Origin: DASQPJ01 sp036268355
Lineage (GTDB): Bacteria > Actinomycetota > Actinomycetes > Sporichthyales > Sporichthyaceae
Direction: 5' to 3'
Assembly (NCBI GenBank): GCA_036268355.1
Contig: DATAUG010000241.1
Coordinates: 1-64,000, forward strand
Length of the DNA: 64,000 nt
Position numbers and translations under genes: made by a program
Part shown: positions 25,905-34,098 of the stretch, one piece after another
How positions within the stretch are numbered: position 1 is the stretch's first letter
Layout: every line of letters begins with the position of its first letter
The notes under the pieces: model-generated
The model's database searches: none
What the model saw: the letters and a program-made list of their open reading frames with translations, nothing else
What the model was told of the DNA's origin: nothing

Positions 25905-26387
25905 TTGCCCAGTGAGTACGCGAAGTCCCTCGGCGCCCGCCTGCGGGCCATCCGAACCCAGCAGGGCCTGTCGTTGCACGGTGTGGAGGAGAAGTCCCGC
26001 GGACGGTGGAAGGCAGTCGTGGTCGGCTCATACGAGCGCGGCGACCGCGCGGTGACGGTCCAGAAGCTGTCCGAGTTGGCGTCCTTCTACGGCGTCCCGG
26101 TCGCCGAACTCCTGCCGGGGGGCGCGCCGAGCGGTGCCGCCGAGGCCCCGCCGCGGCTGGTTCTCGACCTGGAACGGCTGGCTCAGGCGCCGGTCGAGGC
26201 TGCCGGGCCGCTGCTGCGCTACGCCGCCACCATCCAGTCGCAGCGGGGCGACTACAACGGCAAGGTGCTCTCGATCCGGCAGGAGGACCTGCGCGCTCTG
26301 GCCGTCATATACGACAAGGCGCCGAGCGGGCTGACCGAGGACCTGATCCGCTGGGGCGTGCTCAGCTCCGGCCCGAATGCCGACTAG
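25905..26387 (+). CDS. bldD: developmental regulator BldD
   Basis: 160 residues, nearly colinear with Streptomyces BldD. The protein represses sporulation genes when dimerised by tetrameric cyclic di-GMP. The N-terminal helix-turn-helix (residues 1-70) is highly conserved, including RTQQGLSLHGVEEKS and GSYERGDRAVTVQ. The C-terminal domain keeps the cyclic di-GMP signature R114-x-D116 then R125-x-x-D128, reading RGD and RQED where Streptomyces has RQDD. The start is TTG 25905-25907. It is divergent from pyrR and convergent with nusB, the usual context. Its presence suggests a differentiating life cycle. Confidence 0.95.
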   Translation: MPSEYAKSLGARLRAIRTQQGLSLHGVEEKSRGRWKAVVVGSYERGDRAVTVQKLSELASFYGVPVAELLPGGAPSGAAEAPPRLVLDLERLAQAPVEAAGPLLRYAATIQSQRGDYNGKVLSIRQEDLRALAVIYDKAPSGLTEDLIRWGVLSSGPNAD

Positions 26388-26413
26388 AAAAAGCGCTGCT
26401 GGGTCAAGGCCGG

Positions 26414-26821
26414 CTAGATCGAGATCGAGGGCTTGAGCAACAGGATGCGGGCCAGCAGGCCGTTGACGAACGCCGGCGACCGGTCCGTCGACAGGTCGGT
26501 GACGAGATCCACGGCCTCGCTGATCGCGACGGCGTCCGGGACGTCCGGCGCGAACAACAGCTCGTAAACGCCCACCCGCAGCACGTTTCGGTCGACCGCG
26601 GGCATCCGGTCCAACGTCCAGTCGTGCGAGTGGGTGGCCAGCAACTCATCGATCCGCGCGCGGTTCGCCTGCACCCCTTCAACGAGGCTGACGGTGTACT
26701 CGCGAACCGGGGGGTCCTCGGCGGTCATCCGCTCGGCCAGGGTCGCCACCGGGTCCGTGCCCCGCAGATCGGCCTCGAACAGGATGTCCACGGCGCGCTT
26801 ACGTGCCTTACTGCGCTGAAT
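26414..26821 (-). CDS. nusB: transcription antitermination factor NusB
   Basis: 135 residues if started at ATT 26819-26821. NusB binds boxA RNA with NusE during rRNA antitermination. The conserved N-terminus QRSKARKRAVDILFEADLRG is in frame, but no ATG, GTG, TTG or CTG lies between the upstream in-frame TGA and the GTG of VDILFEAD (26789-26791). Starting at that GTG would remove the conserved basic arm. GAGGGAGA sits about ten bases before the ATT. The rest is normal: NVLRVGVYELLF and FVNGLLARIL. It follows efp with a short gap, as expected. Confidence 0.85.
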   Translation of the reverse strand: MQRSKARKRAVDILFEADLRGTDPVATLAERMTAEDPPVREYTVSLVEGVQANRARIDELLATHSHDWTLDRMPAVDRNVLRVGVYELLFAPDVPDAVAISEAVDLVTDLSTDRSPAFVNGLLARILLLKPSISI

Positions 26822-26891
26822 GGTCGCTCGTCTCCCTCGCTCGTTCCTCGCTCGGCGCGAGTCCCGCCGAATGCGTGCTCATCAGAACCCG

Positions 26892-27452
26892 CTAGTTGAC
26901 CCGACCGGTGTACTCACCGGACCGGGTGTCCACCTTGACCTTCTCGCCGGTGACGATGAACAGCGGCACCTGGATCGAGGCACCGGTCTCGAGCGTGGCT
27001 GGCTTGGTACCGCTGGTCGAGCGGTCGCCCACCAGGCCAGGCTCGGTGTAGCTGATGAGCAACTCCACAGACGGCGGCAGTTCCACGTACAAGGCGGCGC
27101 CGTTGTGCAGCGCGACCGTGGCCAACTGGTTCTCGAGCATGTACTTTGCCGCCTCGCCCACGGTTCCGGCCGAGATTTGAGTCTGCTCGAAGGAATCCGT
27201 GTCCATGAACACGAAATCCTCGCCGTCCTTGTAGAGGTACTGCATCTCACGCCGGTCGACGCTGGCGGTCTCGACCTTGAGCCGGGCGTTGAAGGTCTTG
27301 TCGACGACCTTGCCGGACAGCACGTTCTTGAGCTTGGTTCGCACGAACGCGGGACCCTTGCCCGGCTTGACGTGCTGGAACTCCACCACGGACCACAGTT
27401 GGCCCTCGATGTTGAGCACGATGCCGTTCTTCAGATCGTTGGTCGTCGCCAC
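26892..27452 (-). CDS. efp: elongation factor P
   Basis: 186 residues. EF-P enters the ribosomal E site and relieves stalling at consecutive prolines. Domain I has the tip loop with the P-site lysine in FQHVKPGKGPAFVRTKL near residue 30. Domains II and III are complete, ending in KVKVDTRSGEYTGRVN. The start is GTG 27450-27452 with AGGAGA upstream. No EpmA/EpmB or EarP gene is nearby, as in other actinobacteria. nusB follows. Confidence 0.96.
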   Translation of the reverse strand: MATTNDLKNGIVLNIEGQLWSVVEFQHVKPGKGPAFVRTKLKNVLSGKVVDKTFNARLKVETASVDRREMQYLYKDGEDFVFMDTDSFEQTQISAGTVGEAAKYMLENQLATVALHNGAALYVELPPSVELLISYTEPGLVGDRSTSGTKPATLETGASIQVPLFIVTGEKVKVDTRSGEYTGRVN

Positions 27453-27534
27453 GAGCGTGGATCTCCTGCGTCTGTCGTCGATTGTCAGCCGCGACGATAA
27501 CGCAGAGAACCCACAACGGCGGCGTCCCAGGCCT

Positions 27535-27645
27535 TCCACAGCCGATCGTTGTCCACAGAGCGACTGAACCGGCTTGACACGTCCGACGGCATAGGAAAGT
27601 TTCGCTCTGTTCGGTTGTGTCGGGTGGGGGTGGGGCCCTGACGGA
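27535..27645 (-). repeat. 111-base dispersed element with DnaA-box-like site, copy A
   Basis: The minus strand matches 43613-43723 on the plus strand without gaps; I count 95 of 111 identical positions. The longest identical blocks are a 23-base run ending CACAACCGAAC and an 18-base run TCTGTGGACAACGATCGG. The latter includes TTGTCCACA (27549-27557 on the plus strand), which equals the high-GC DnaA box. It lies between the aminopeptidase gene and efp and is not known to be coding. Confidence 0.85.
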
Positions 27646-27669
27646 TATCCAGCCAGGCCGGCGACAGAA

Positions 27670-28752
27670 CTAGTCGAGGACGAGCAACTCCTTGGTGGTC
27701 AAGGTGAGCAGCTCCGGGCCGTCGTCGGTGACCACCAGCGTGTCCTCGATCCGGACGCCGCCGAGCCCTTCCAGGTACACGCCGGGCTCGATGGTCACCG
27801 GCGTGCCCGCGGCCAACCGGCCGCTGCCGGTGGCCGCCAGCAGCGGCGCTTCGTGGATCTGCAACCCGACGCCGTGGCCGAGGCCGTGGCCGAAGTGTTC
27901 CCCGTGCCCGGCCGCGACGATGATCTCCCGGGCCGCCGCGTCGACCGAGACCACCTCCACGCCCGGCGCAAGCGCCTCCCGTCCGGCCCGCTGGGCGGCG
28001 AACACCAGGTCGTGGATCTCGACCTGCCAGTCCGCCGGGTTGGACCCGACCACGAAGGTGCGGGTCATGTCCGAGTGGTAGCCGTCGAACCGGGCCCCGA
28101 AATCGATCTTCAACAGGTCGCCGAAGGCGATCCGCCGATCGGTCGGGCGATGGTGCGGCACGGCCGAGTTCGGCCCCGATGCCACGATCGTGGGGAACGC
28201 GGCGGCTTCCGCGCCCTTGTCCAGCATCCGCCGTTCCAATTCGCGGGCCAGGTGGCGTTCGGTCCGACCGAGCACCAAGCCCTCCAGTACCTCGGCCAAC
28301 GCGCCGTCGGCGATGGCCGCGGCCTGGCGCAGCGCCGCCAACTCGCCGGCGTCCTTGACCACCCGCAGCGACTCGACCAGATGACCCAACGCCGCCAGCC
28401 GCAACCCGGGGCACTGAGCCACGAACTGCCCGTGCGCCTCCACCGTCACGTGGTGGGCCTCGAATCCCAGCTGTCCGATCCCGATCCGCTCGGCCTCGGC
28501 GAGCACCGCCCGGACGGTGGCCCGTTCGACAAGCAGGTCGACGTCGGCCGCCTGCAGGCCCGCCTGGGTCCGGTACCGACCGTCGGTGCCGAGAAGGGCT
28601 CGATCCGGCGTGAGCAGCAACGCCGCGTTGGACCCGGTGAAGCCGGTCAGGTACCGGACGTTCACCAGATCGGTGATGAGGGCCGCGTCGTGACCGGCGG
28701 CGATGAAGGAGTCGCGTGCTCGCTGCCGCCGCGCCCCGTGCTGGTCCGGCAT
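27670..28752 (-). CDS. pepQ: M24 family Xaa-Pro aminopeptidase/dipeptidase
   Basis: 360 residues, a two-domain creatinase-fold metallopeptidase that cleaves Xaa-Pro bonds. The N-terminal creatinase-like domain (1-130) contains VRYLTGFTGSNAALL. In the catalytic domain the metal ligands are IDFGARFDGYHSDMTRTF near residue 220, HGLGHGVGLQIHE near 290, EPGVYLEG near 320 and RIEDTL near 335. It lies between aroQ and efp, as in related genomes, and releases proline-containing dipeptides in the cytoplasm. The exact substrate class is not decided by sequence. Confidence 0.92.
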   Translation of the reverse strand: MPDQHGARRQRARDSFIAAGHDAALITDLVNVRYLTGFTGSNAALLLTPDRALLGTDGRYRTQAGLQAADVDLLVERATVRAVLAEAERIGIGQLGFEAHHVTVEAHGQFVAQCPGLRLAALGHLVESLRVVKDAGELAALRQAAAIADGALAEVLEGLVLGRTERHLARELERRMLDKGAEAAAFPTIVASGPNSAVPHHRPTDRRIAFGDLLKIDFGARFDGYHSDMTRTFVVGSNPADWQVEIHDLVFAAQRAGREALAPGVEVVSVDAAAREIIVAAGHGEHFGHGLGHGVGLQIHEAPLLAATGSGRLAAGTPVTIEPGVYLEGLGGVRIEDTLVVTDDGPELLTLTTKELLVLD

Positions 28753-28802
28753 GCAAGTCAGATTACGGGCGGCAGCCCGCCTCGCGCAGGGCAGCCCCGA
28801 AA

Positions 28803-28817
28803 CTGACGATCCCTCAG
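28803..28817. repeat. CTGA-N7-TCAG motif at the aroQ stop
   Basis: CTGACGATCCCTCAG, with the aroQ TGA in the right half (28814-28816). The inner arms pair less well than in the metK copy. Confidence 0.5.
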
Positions 28818-29239
28818 ATCCCGGTGAGTGCCCGGAGGGCCAACCGGTAGGAATCGACGCCGAACCCGGCGATCGTGCCGTGCGCCACTCCGGCCACCAC
28901 CGAGTTGTGCCGGAACTCCTCGCGGCGGGCCGGGTTGGAGATGTGGACCTCGATCAACGGCGCCCGCAACTGGGCGCACGCGTCGCGGACCGCGTAGGAG
29001 TAATGAGTGAACGCCGCCGGGTTCAGGACGACGGGGATGCGTTCGTCCGCCGCAGCGTGCAGCCAACCGACCAACTCGGCCTCGTCGTCGGTCTGCCGGA
29101 CTTCGACGTCCAGGCCCAGCTCGGAGCCCTCCTTACGGCAGGCCTCGGCGAGGTCGGCGAAGTTCGTCGATCCGTAGACGTCCGGCTCCCGGGAGCCCAG
29201 CCGGCCCAGGTTCGGCCCGTTCAACACCCAGACCTTCAC
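28814..29239 (-). CDS. aroQ: 3-dehydroquinate dehydratase, type II
   Basis: 141 residues. It dehydrates 3-dehydroquinate to 3-dehydroshikimate. Type II features are VWVLNGPNLGRLGSREPDVYG at the N-terminus with the catalytic Arg and Tyr, NPAAFTHYSYAVRDA near residue 70, and EVHISNPARREEFRHNSVV near 98. I chose GTG 29237-29239 because the family N-terminus begins there; the open frame upstream runs into a palindromic repeat. It closes the aroC-aroK-aroB-aroQ run. Confidence 0.95.
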   Translation of the reverse strand: MKVWVLNGPNLGRLGSREPDVYGSTNFADLAEACRKEGSELGLDVEVRQTDDEAELVGWLHAAADERIPVVLNPAAFTHYSYAVRDACAQLRAPLIEVHISNPARREEFRHNSVVAGVAHGTIAGFGVDSYRLALRALTGI

Positions 29240-29262
29240 TGCGCCACCAACCCCCTGGACCC

Positions 29263-29322
29263 ACTTCTGCCGGAGTTTGCACCTATCCGCGTGGCGTGAT
29301 GGGTGCACCTGGCGGCAGAAGT
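29263..29322. repeat. 60-base imperfect inverted repeat upstream of aroQ
   Basis: ACTTCTGCCG (29263-29272) pairs with CGGCAGAAGT (29313-29322), and inner TGCACC pairs with GGTGCA. It lies in the aroB-aroQ gap. No second copy was found, but its size and gap position resemble the 50-base GTTGCGTCCG family. Confidence 0.65.
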
Positions 29323-29360
29323 TGCCGAAGTAGGACGCGCCGCCGGGGCGGCGAACCCGA

Positions 29361-30461
29361 TCATGGGGCTATCCGTTGATAGGCCTCGGTGAGGAGCGCC
29401 TCGTCGGGGGCGGCCGTGATCACCGGTCGCGCGAGCCCGTCGAGCACGACCAACCGCAGCTTCGAACCCCGTGCCTTCTTGTCCAGATTCATCGCCGCCC
29501 GCAACGCGCCCCAGCGGTCGGCCCGGTAGCTCACCGGCAGTCCGACGGCGCCGAGCACCTTGCGGTGCCGCTGCACGAGGTCGGCGTCGATGCGGCCCTG
29601 CAGCGCGGCAAGTTCGGCCACGAAAGCCATCCCGATCGCCACCGCCGGGCCGTGCCGCCAGCGGTACCGCTCGACCCGCTCGATCGCGTGCCCCAGGGTG
29701 TGGCCGTAGTTCAGCATCTCCCGGCCGATGGAGCCTGCCCCCCCGGTCTCCTTCAGGTCGGTGGCGACCACGTCGGCCTTCACCCGGATCGCCCGGGTGA
29801 GCAGTTCGTGGGTGTGTGGGCCCTCCGGGCCCGTCGCCGCCTCCGGCGCCCGTTCGATCAGCTCAAGGATCTCCGGGTCGGCGATGAAGCCCGCCTTGAC
29901 CACCTCGGCAAGCCCGCTGACCCACTCCGCGACTGGCAGCGTCCGCAACACCGCGAGGTCGCAGAGCACCCCGACCGGTGGGTGAAACACCCCGACCAGG
30001 TTCTTGCCGTCCGCGGTGTTGATCCCGGTCTTGCCGCCGACCGCGGCGTCGACCATGCCGAGCAGCGTGGTCGGCACGTTCACCAGCCGTACCCCGCGCA
30101 ACCAGGTGCCGGCCACGAATCCGGCCAGGTCCGTCGTGGCGCCGCCACCGACCCCGACCACGGCGTCGCTGCGGGTGAACCCGCCGCGGCCGAGTGCCGA
30201 CCAGCAGTGCGCGGCGACCTCGGCGGACTTGGCCGACTCCCCGTCCGGGATCTCGATCGGCACCGTCCGGTAGCCCGCCTTGGTCAGGTGCTCCCGGATG
30301 GCGGCGCCCAGGGACCGCAACTGCCGCGGGCAGACCACCGCGACTGACTCCACGTCAGTTCCCAGCAGCGTGGCCAGTTCCCCCGCCAGGCCGTAGCCGA
30401 TCAGCACCTCGTAGGGCGCCGGTCCGCCGACGTACAGCCGTGTCGGCTCCGCACGAGTCAT
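29361..30461 (-). CDS. aroB: 3-dehydroquinate synthase
   Basis: 366 residues. It cyclises DAHP to 3-dehydroquinate using NAD and zinc. The NAD-binding GGGATTDLAGFVA is near residue 112, VNVPTTLLGMVDAAVGGKTGIN near 135, the zinc-binding Glu is in WVSGLAEVVKAGF, and the zinc histidines are in EMLNYGHTLGHAIE near 255. The ATG at 30459-30461 lies seven bases after GAGGAG. The 106-base gap to aroK holds only a weak six-base hairpin. Confidence 0.96.
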   Translation of the reverse strand: MTRAEPTRLYVGGPAPYEVLIGYGLAGELATLLGTDVESVAVVCPRQLRSLGAAIREHLTKAGYRTVPIEIPDGESAKSAEVAAHCWSALGRGGFTRSDAVVGVGGGATTDLAGFVAGTWLRGVRLVNVPTTLLGMVDAAVGGKTGINTADGKNLVGVFHPPVGVLCDLAVLRTLPVAEWVSGLAEVVKAGFIADPEILELIERAPEAATGPEGPHTHELLTRAIRVKADVVATDLKETGGAGSIGREMLNYGHTLGHAIERVERYRWRHGPAVAIGMAFVAELAALQGRIDADLVQRHRKVLGAVGLPVSYRADRWGALRAAMNLDKKARGSKLRLVVLDGLARPVITAAPDEALLTEAYQRIAP

Positions 30462-30567
30462 CGATGCACTCCTCGGAACGGCCGGGACGCCAGTTGGTCC
30501 GCCGTGTCGGTCGAGCCAAAACCGACAAAGCGCAACCGTTGGGGCGCAGGCCCTTCCAGCAGGACGC

Positions 30568-31104
30568 TCATGGCGAATCCGCCGACCCGGGCACACTCGC
30601 GCGCTCGTCGTCCAGGGCCGCCAGCACCCGCGCCACGACCTCGTTGACCCGACCGTCGGCGGGTATCACCGCCGTGGCGACAGATTGGTACACCGGGCGT
30701 CGTTCATCGAGCAAAGCCCGCAAGGTGGCTCGCGGGTTCTGCAGCAGCAGAGGGCGGTCGCGGTTGAACCCGACCCGGCGCGCGGCGGTGGCCAGGCTGA
30801 CCTCCAGGTAGACGACCCGGTGGCCGCGCAGCGTCTCCTGGGTGGCCGGCGCGAGGACCGCGCCGCCGCCCAGGGCGAGCACGCCGTCGTGGCTGCGCAA
30901 GGCCTCCGCGACGGCGGCGACCTCCATCGCGCGGAACGCCGGCTCCCCGTCGTCGACGAAGATCTGCGCCACCGGCTTGCCCGCGGTCGCCGCGACGTCG
31001 GCGTCGGTGTCGCGGAACTCCACCCCGAGACGGTGCGCAACCGAGCGGCCGACCGTGGTCTTCCCCGCCCCCGGCGCCCCGATCAGCACCACCCGCGGAG
31101 TCAC
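30568..31104 (-). CDS. aroK: shikimate kinase
   Basis: 178 residues. It phosphorylates shikimate at the 3-position. Walker A is LIGAPGAGKTTVGRS near residue 8. Shikimate contacts are in FRDTDADV near 31 and the GVLALGGGAVL loop near 76. The lid region contains NRDRPLLLQ near 115, and RRPVY near 135. The start is within four bases of the conserved N-terminus, MTPRVVLIG. It lies between aroC and aroB. Confidence 0.96.
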   Translation of the reverse strand: MTPRVVLIGAPGAGKTTVGRSVAHRLGVEFRDTDADVAATAGKPVAQIFVDDGEPAFRAMEVAAVAEALRSHDGVLALGGGAVLAPATQETLRGHRVVYLEVSLATAARRVGFNRDRPLLLQNPRATLRALLDERRPVYQSVATAVIPADGRVNEVVARVLAALDDERASVPGSADSP

Positions 31105-31148
31105 GGAATCCCCGCCGCATCGCCCGCCGCCGGAGCGCCAACTCCGGA

Positions 31149-31222
31149 TGGGGTGACACCCGGTACGACGGCCCGGACGGTCGCGACACGCCGCCGGGAC
31201 CTACCCCAGGAGGTGACACCCC
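31149..31222. repeat. paired TGACA-core palindromes in the aroC-aroK gap
   Basis: TGGGGTGACACCC (TGACA at 31154-31158) and AGGTGACACCCC (TGACA at 31214-31218) lie 60 bases apart in the same orientation. Same palindrome and spacing as in the pyrC-carA and alaS-ruvX gaps. Confidence 0.8.
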
Positions 31223-31240
31223 ACAGGGCTCGGGCGTCGG

Positions 31241-32446
31241 TCATGACCAGCCCAGCCCGCGGGCCTCCAGCGCCGCGCGGTAGCCGGCGACGTTGCGGGT
31301 CGTCTCGGCGACGCTGTCGCCGCCGAACTTCTCCAGCACCGCGTCGGCGAGGACCAGCGCGACCATCGCCTCGGCGACGACCCCGGCCGCCGGTACGGCG
31401 CACGCGTCGGACCGTTGCGCGATGGCCTTCGCGGCCTCACCGGTCGCCACGTCGACGGTGTCCAGCGCTCTGGGAACCGTTGAGATCGGCTTCATGGCGG
31501 CCCGTACCCGCAGCACCTCGCCGGTGCTCATGCCACCCTCAGTGCCGCCCGAACGCCCGGTTCGACGCCGGATGCCGGAGGCACCGTTGGGAGATTTGAC
31601 CGCCTCCATCTGGTCGTGCGCGGCCGAACCCCGCTCCGCGGCCAGCTCGAAGCCGTCGCCGACCTCGACGCCCTTGATCGCCTGGATTCCCATCAGCGCC
31701 GCGGCCAGTCGCGCGTCCAGGCGCCGGTCCCAGTGCACGTGGCTGCCCAGCCCGGGCGGCAGGCCGTGCACCACGACCTCGACGACCCCGCCGAGGGTGT
31801 CGCCGTCGGCCTTGGCCGCGTCCACCTCCGCGATCATCCGCTCGGCCACCGCCGGGTCGAAGCACCGCACCGAGACGGCGTCGACCGCCTCGCCGTCGCC
31901 GCGCCCCGGCACCAGGCCGCCCGCGGCCACGGTCCCGATGCGCACCACGTGGCTGAGCACCACGGCATCCACAGTCTGGGCCAGGAAGGCCTTGGCCACG
32001 GCGCCGAGCGCGACCCGGGCCGCGGTCTCCCGCGCGCTGGCCCGTTCCAGCACCGGACGGGCGTCGGCGAAGCCGTACTTCTGCATGCCGACCAGGTCCG
32101 CGTGCCCGGGGCGCGGCCGGGTGAGCGGGGCGTTGCGGGCGATGCCGGCCAACTCCTCGGCGCTGACCGGGTCGGCGGACATGACCCGATCCCACTTGGG
32201 CCACTCGCTGTTGCCGACCCGGATCGCGACCGGGCCGCCGATGGTCTCGCCGTGGCGGACACCACCGAGGAACTCCACGTCGTCCTGCTCGAACTTCATC
32301 CGCGCACCGCGGCCGTGCCCCAGCCGGCGCCGGGCCAGTTCCGCGGCGACCTCCTTGGTCGAGGTCCGCACCCCGGCCGGCAAGCCCTCCAGAATCGCCG
32401 TGAGGGCCGGCCCGTGCGACTCACCCGCGGTCAGCCAACGCAGCAT
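31241..32446 (-). CDS. aroC: chorismate synthase
   Basis: 401 residues. It converts EPSP to chorismate with reduced FMN. Signature motifs are GESHGPALTAILEGLPAG near residue 10, RRRLGHGRGARMKFEQD near 40, the PGHADLVGMQKYGF region near 110 and GIRRRTGRSGGTEGGMSTGE near 300. The ATG at 32444-32446 follows GGGAGA by eight bases. In many relatives aroE and mltG lie directly next to aroC; here two transpeptidase genes on the other strand intervene. Confidence 0.96.
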   Translation of the reverse strand: MLRWLTAGESHGPALTAILEGLPAGVRTSTKEVAAELARRRLGHGRGARMKFEQDDVEFLGGVRHGETIGGPVAIRVGNSEWPKWDRVMSADPVSAEELAGIARNAPLTRPRPGHADLVGMQKYGFADARPVLERASARETAARVALGAVAKAFLAQTVDAVVLSHVVRIGTVAAGGLVPGRGDGEAVDAVSVRCFDPAVAERMIAEVDAAKADGDTLGGVVEVVVHGLPPGLGSHVHWDRRLDARLAAALMGIQAIKGVEVGDGFELAAERGSAAHDQMEAVKSPNGASGIRRRTGRSGGTEGGMSTGEVLRVRAAMKPISTVPRALDTVDVATGEAAKAIAQRSDACAVPAAGVVAEAMVALVLADAVLEKFGGDSVAETTRNVAGYRAALEARGLGWS

Positions 32447-32614
32447 TCCGGCATTCTCCCATGTTGTGGTCACGCGTCCGCCGGGCCGAGGGGACCGCAA
32501 GGTGTGGCTCGGGTAAGGGAAACGGAAATGGCCCGTATGCACACCGGGCCGATCCGCCTCAGGTCCGCATACTGACGCTTCCAGACCGAGGACCACATTG
32601 CCGAAGGGGCACCG

Positions 32615-33811
32615 ATCACCGCGCGACCCACGACGTCCGGCAGGCGATCCGGCCTGTTGGCCGTCGCGGCCGTGCTCACCTGCCTGACCGCCTCGGCCTG
32701 CGACGGTCCGGGCGGCGCGTCCGGCAGTGCATCGGCCGCGTCCCCGACCAACGCGGTCACGATCACCCCGGGCGCCGACGCCACGAACGTCATGCCGGAT
32801 GCGCGCGTGTCCGTGTCAAGCGCCACCACAACCCTGAGCCACGTCGACGTGACCGACGCGAGCGGCGACTACCTGTCCGGCACGTTCACCGACGACCGCT
32901 CCGGATGGACGTCCAGCACCCCACTGGCGCCCGCCGCCGACTACACCGTGACGGTCACGGCGATCGGGTCCAAAGGGCGGGCCACCACCCGCACCAGCAT
33001 CTTCCACACCGCGGCCCTGCCGGACAGCGAAGCGCTGACGATCGACAACGTGCAACCCGGCGACGGAGCTGTGGTCGGCATCGCGTACCCGTTGGTGGTC
33101 ACGTTCAACCACCAGGTGCACGACCGCACGGCCGTGACCGCGGCACTCCACGTCGAGACGTTCCCGCACATCGACGGCGACTGGTTCTGGATCGACGCGG
33201 CCACCGTGGACTACCGGCCGGAGCACTTCTGGCCCCAGGGCACCGCGGTCACCCTCCACGCAGACCTGCGCGGCATCGCGGCCGGCGACGGCCTGTGGGG
33301 CCAGACCGAGAAGACGTCGCACTTCACGATCGGGCGCAGCCAGATCATCTATGCCAACGTGGCGACCGACGAGATGCAGGTGGAGCGTGACGGCGACACT
33401 GTCGCGAGTTTCGCGTTCTCCAGCGGAAAGCCGGGTTGGGAGACCCGCAACGGGACGAAGGTGATCTCCGAGAAGATCACCGACAAGACTTGGCTCAACA
33501 CCGCGATCGACGCGCCGGAGCACTATGTGGAGCACTCGCAGTGGGCGATGCGGATGACCGACTCCGGCGAGTTCATCCACGACGCCCCGTGGAACGCCCG
33601 GCACATGGGGGAGGACAACGCCAGCCACGGTTGCATCGGTCTGCTCACCGAGGACATGTCGTGGCTGTGGGACAACACGATCATCGGCGATCCGGTGATC
33701 GTGACCGGCTCGCCCGTGCCGTACGTGGGCATCGACAACCGCATTCAGGACTGGAACGTGTCCTGGGTGAAGTGGTTGACCGGCAATTTGGATCTGTCGG
33801 ACCACGACTGA
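32615..33811 (+). CDS. L,D-transpeptidase lipoprotein 1
   Basis: About 398 residues. L,D-transpeptidases make 3-3 cross-links in peptidoglycan outside the membrane. A lipoprotein signal is in frame (RRSGLLAVAAVLTCLTASAC). Two Ig-like domains follow (about 40-235). The YkuD catalytic domain then contains GEFIHDAPWN and ASHGCIGL with the active Cys near residue 341. The start is uncertain. The only canonical codon, TTG 32657, falls inside the hydrophobic core and loses the basic part. The frame is open back to TGA 32573. ATC 32615-32617, five bases after GAAGGGG, gives a complete signal. The leader has a GGCCCG/CGGGCC hairpin (32530-32550). It is the tandem paralogue of the next gene. Confidence 0.85.
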   Translation: MTARPTTSGRRSGLLAVAAVLTCLTASACDGPGGASGSASAASPTNAVTITPGADATNVMPDARVSVSSATTTLSHVDVTDASGDYLSGTFTDDRSGWTSSTPLAPAADYTVTVTAIGSKGRATTRTSIFHTAALPDSEALTIDNVQPGDGAVVGIAYPLVVTFNHQVHDRTAVTAALHVETFPHIDGDWFWIDAATVDYRPEHFWPQGTAVTLHADLRGIAAGDGLWGQTEKTSHFTIGRSQIIYANVATDEMQVERDGDTVASFAFSSGKPGWETRNGTKVISEKITDKTWLNTAIDAPEHYVEHSQWAMRMTDSGEFIHDAPWNARHMGEDNASHGCIGLLTEDMSWLWDNTIIGDPVIVTGSPVPYVGIDNRIQDWNVSWVKWLTGNLDLSDHD

Positions 33812-34098
33812 CCGCGAGCGACTACAACGAGCTAGGAGCAAGCACCGCCGCGTCGAATTCGCGGGCCGAGCGCCCGGGCGGCAAAACGTCAAGACACATC
33901 CGGCTGGAAGATCGGCGCGGGTTACTTGCCCCGGTTCGTGGTTAATGGGCCAATAGCTGCCACAAGACAATGCTTGCGATTGCGTGGCGAGCGGAACCGT
34001 GGGTGACCCACCCGCGTCAACGTTACGTACGCGCCACCGCCGGCGCGTCAGTCAGACGTACCGCGTTCTGGGGAGGGCCGGTACGCCCGACCAACGCG

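Noticed and set aside
26388..26413. Bidirectional terminator between bldD and nusB
   Set aside because: The 26-base gap has an A-run but no convincing stem.
27485..27590. Short peptide MPSDVSSRFSRSVDNDRLW from the 111-base element, similar to a frame in the other copy
   Set aside because: The differences between copies are not concentrated at third codon positions, the downstream parts are unrelated, and only one copy has an ATG.
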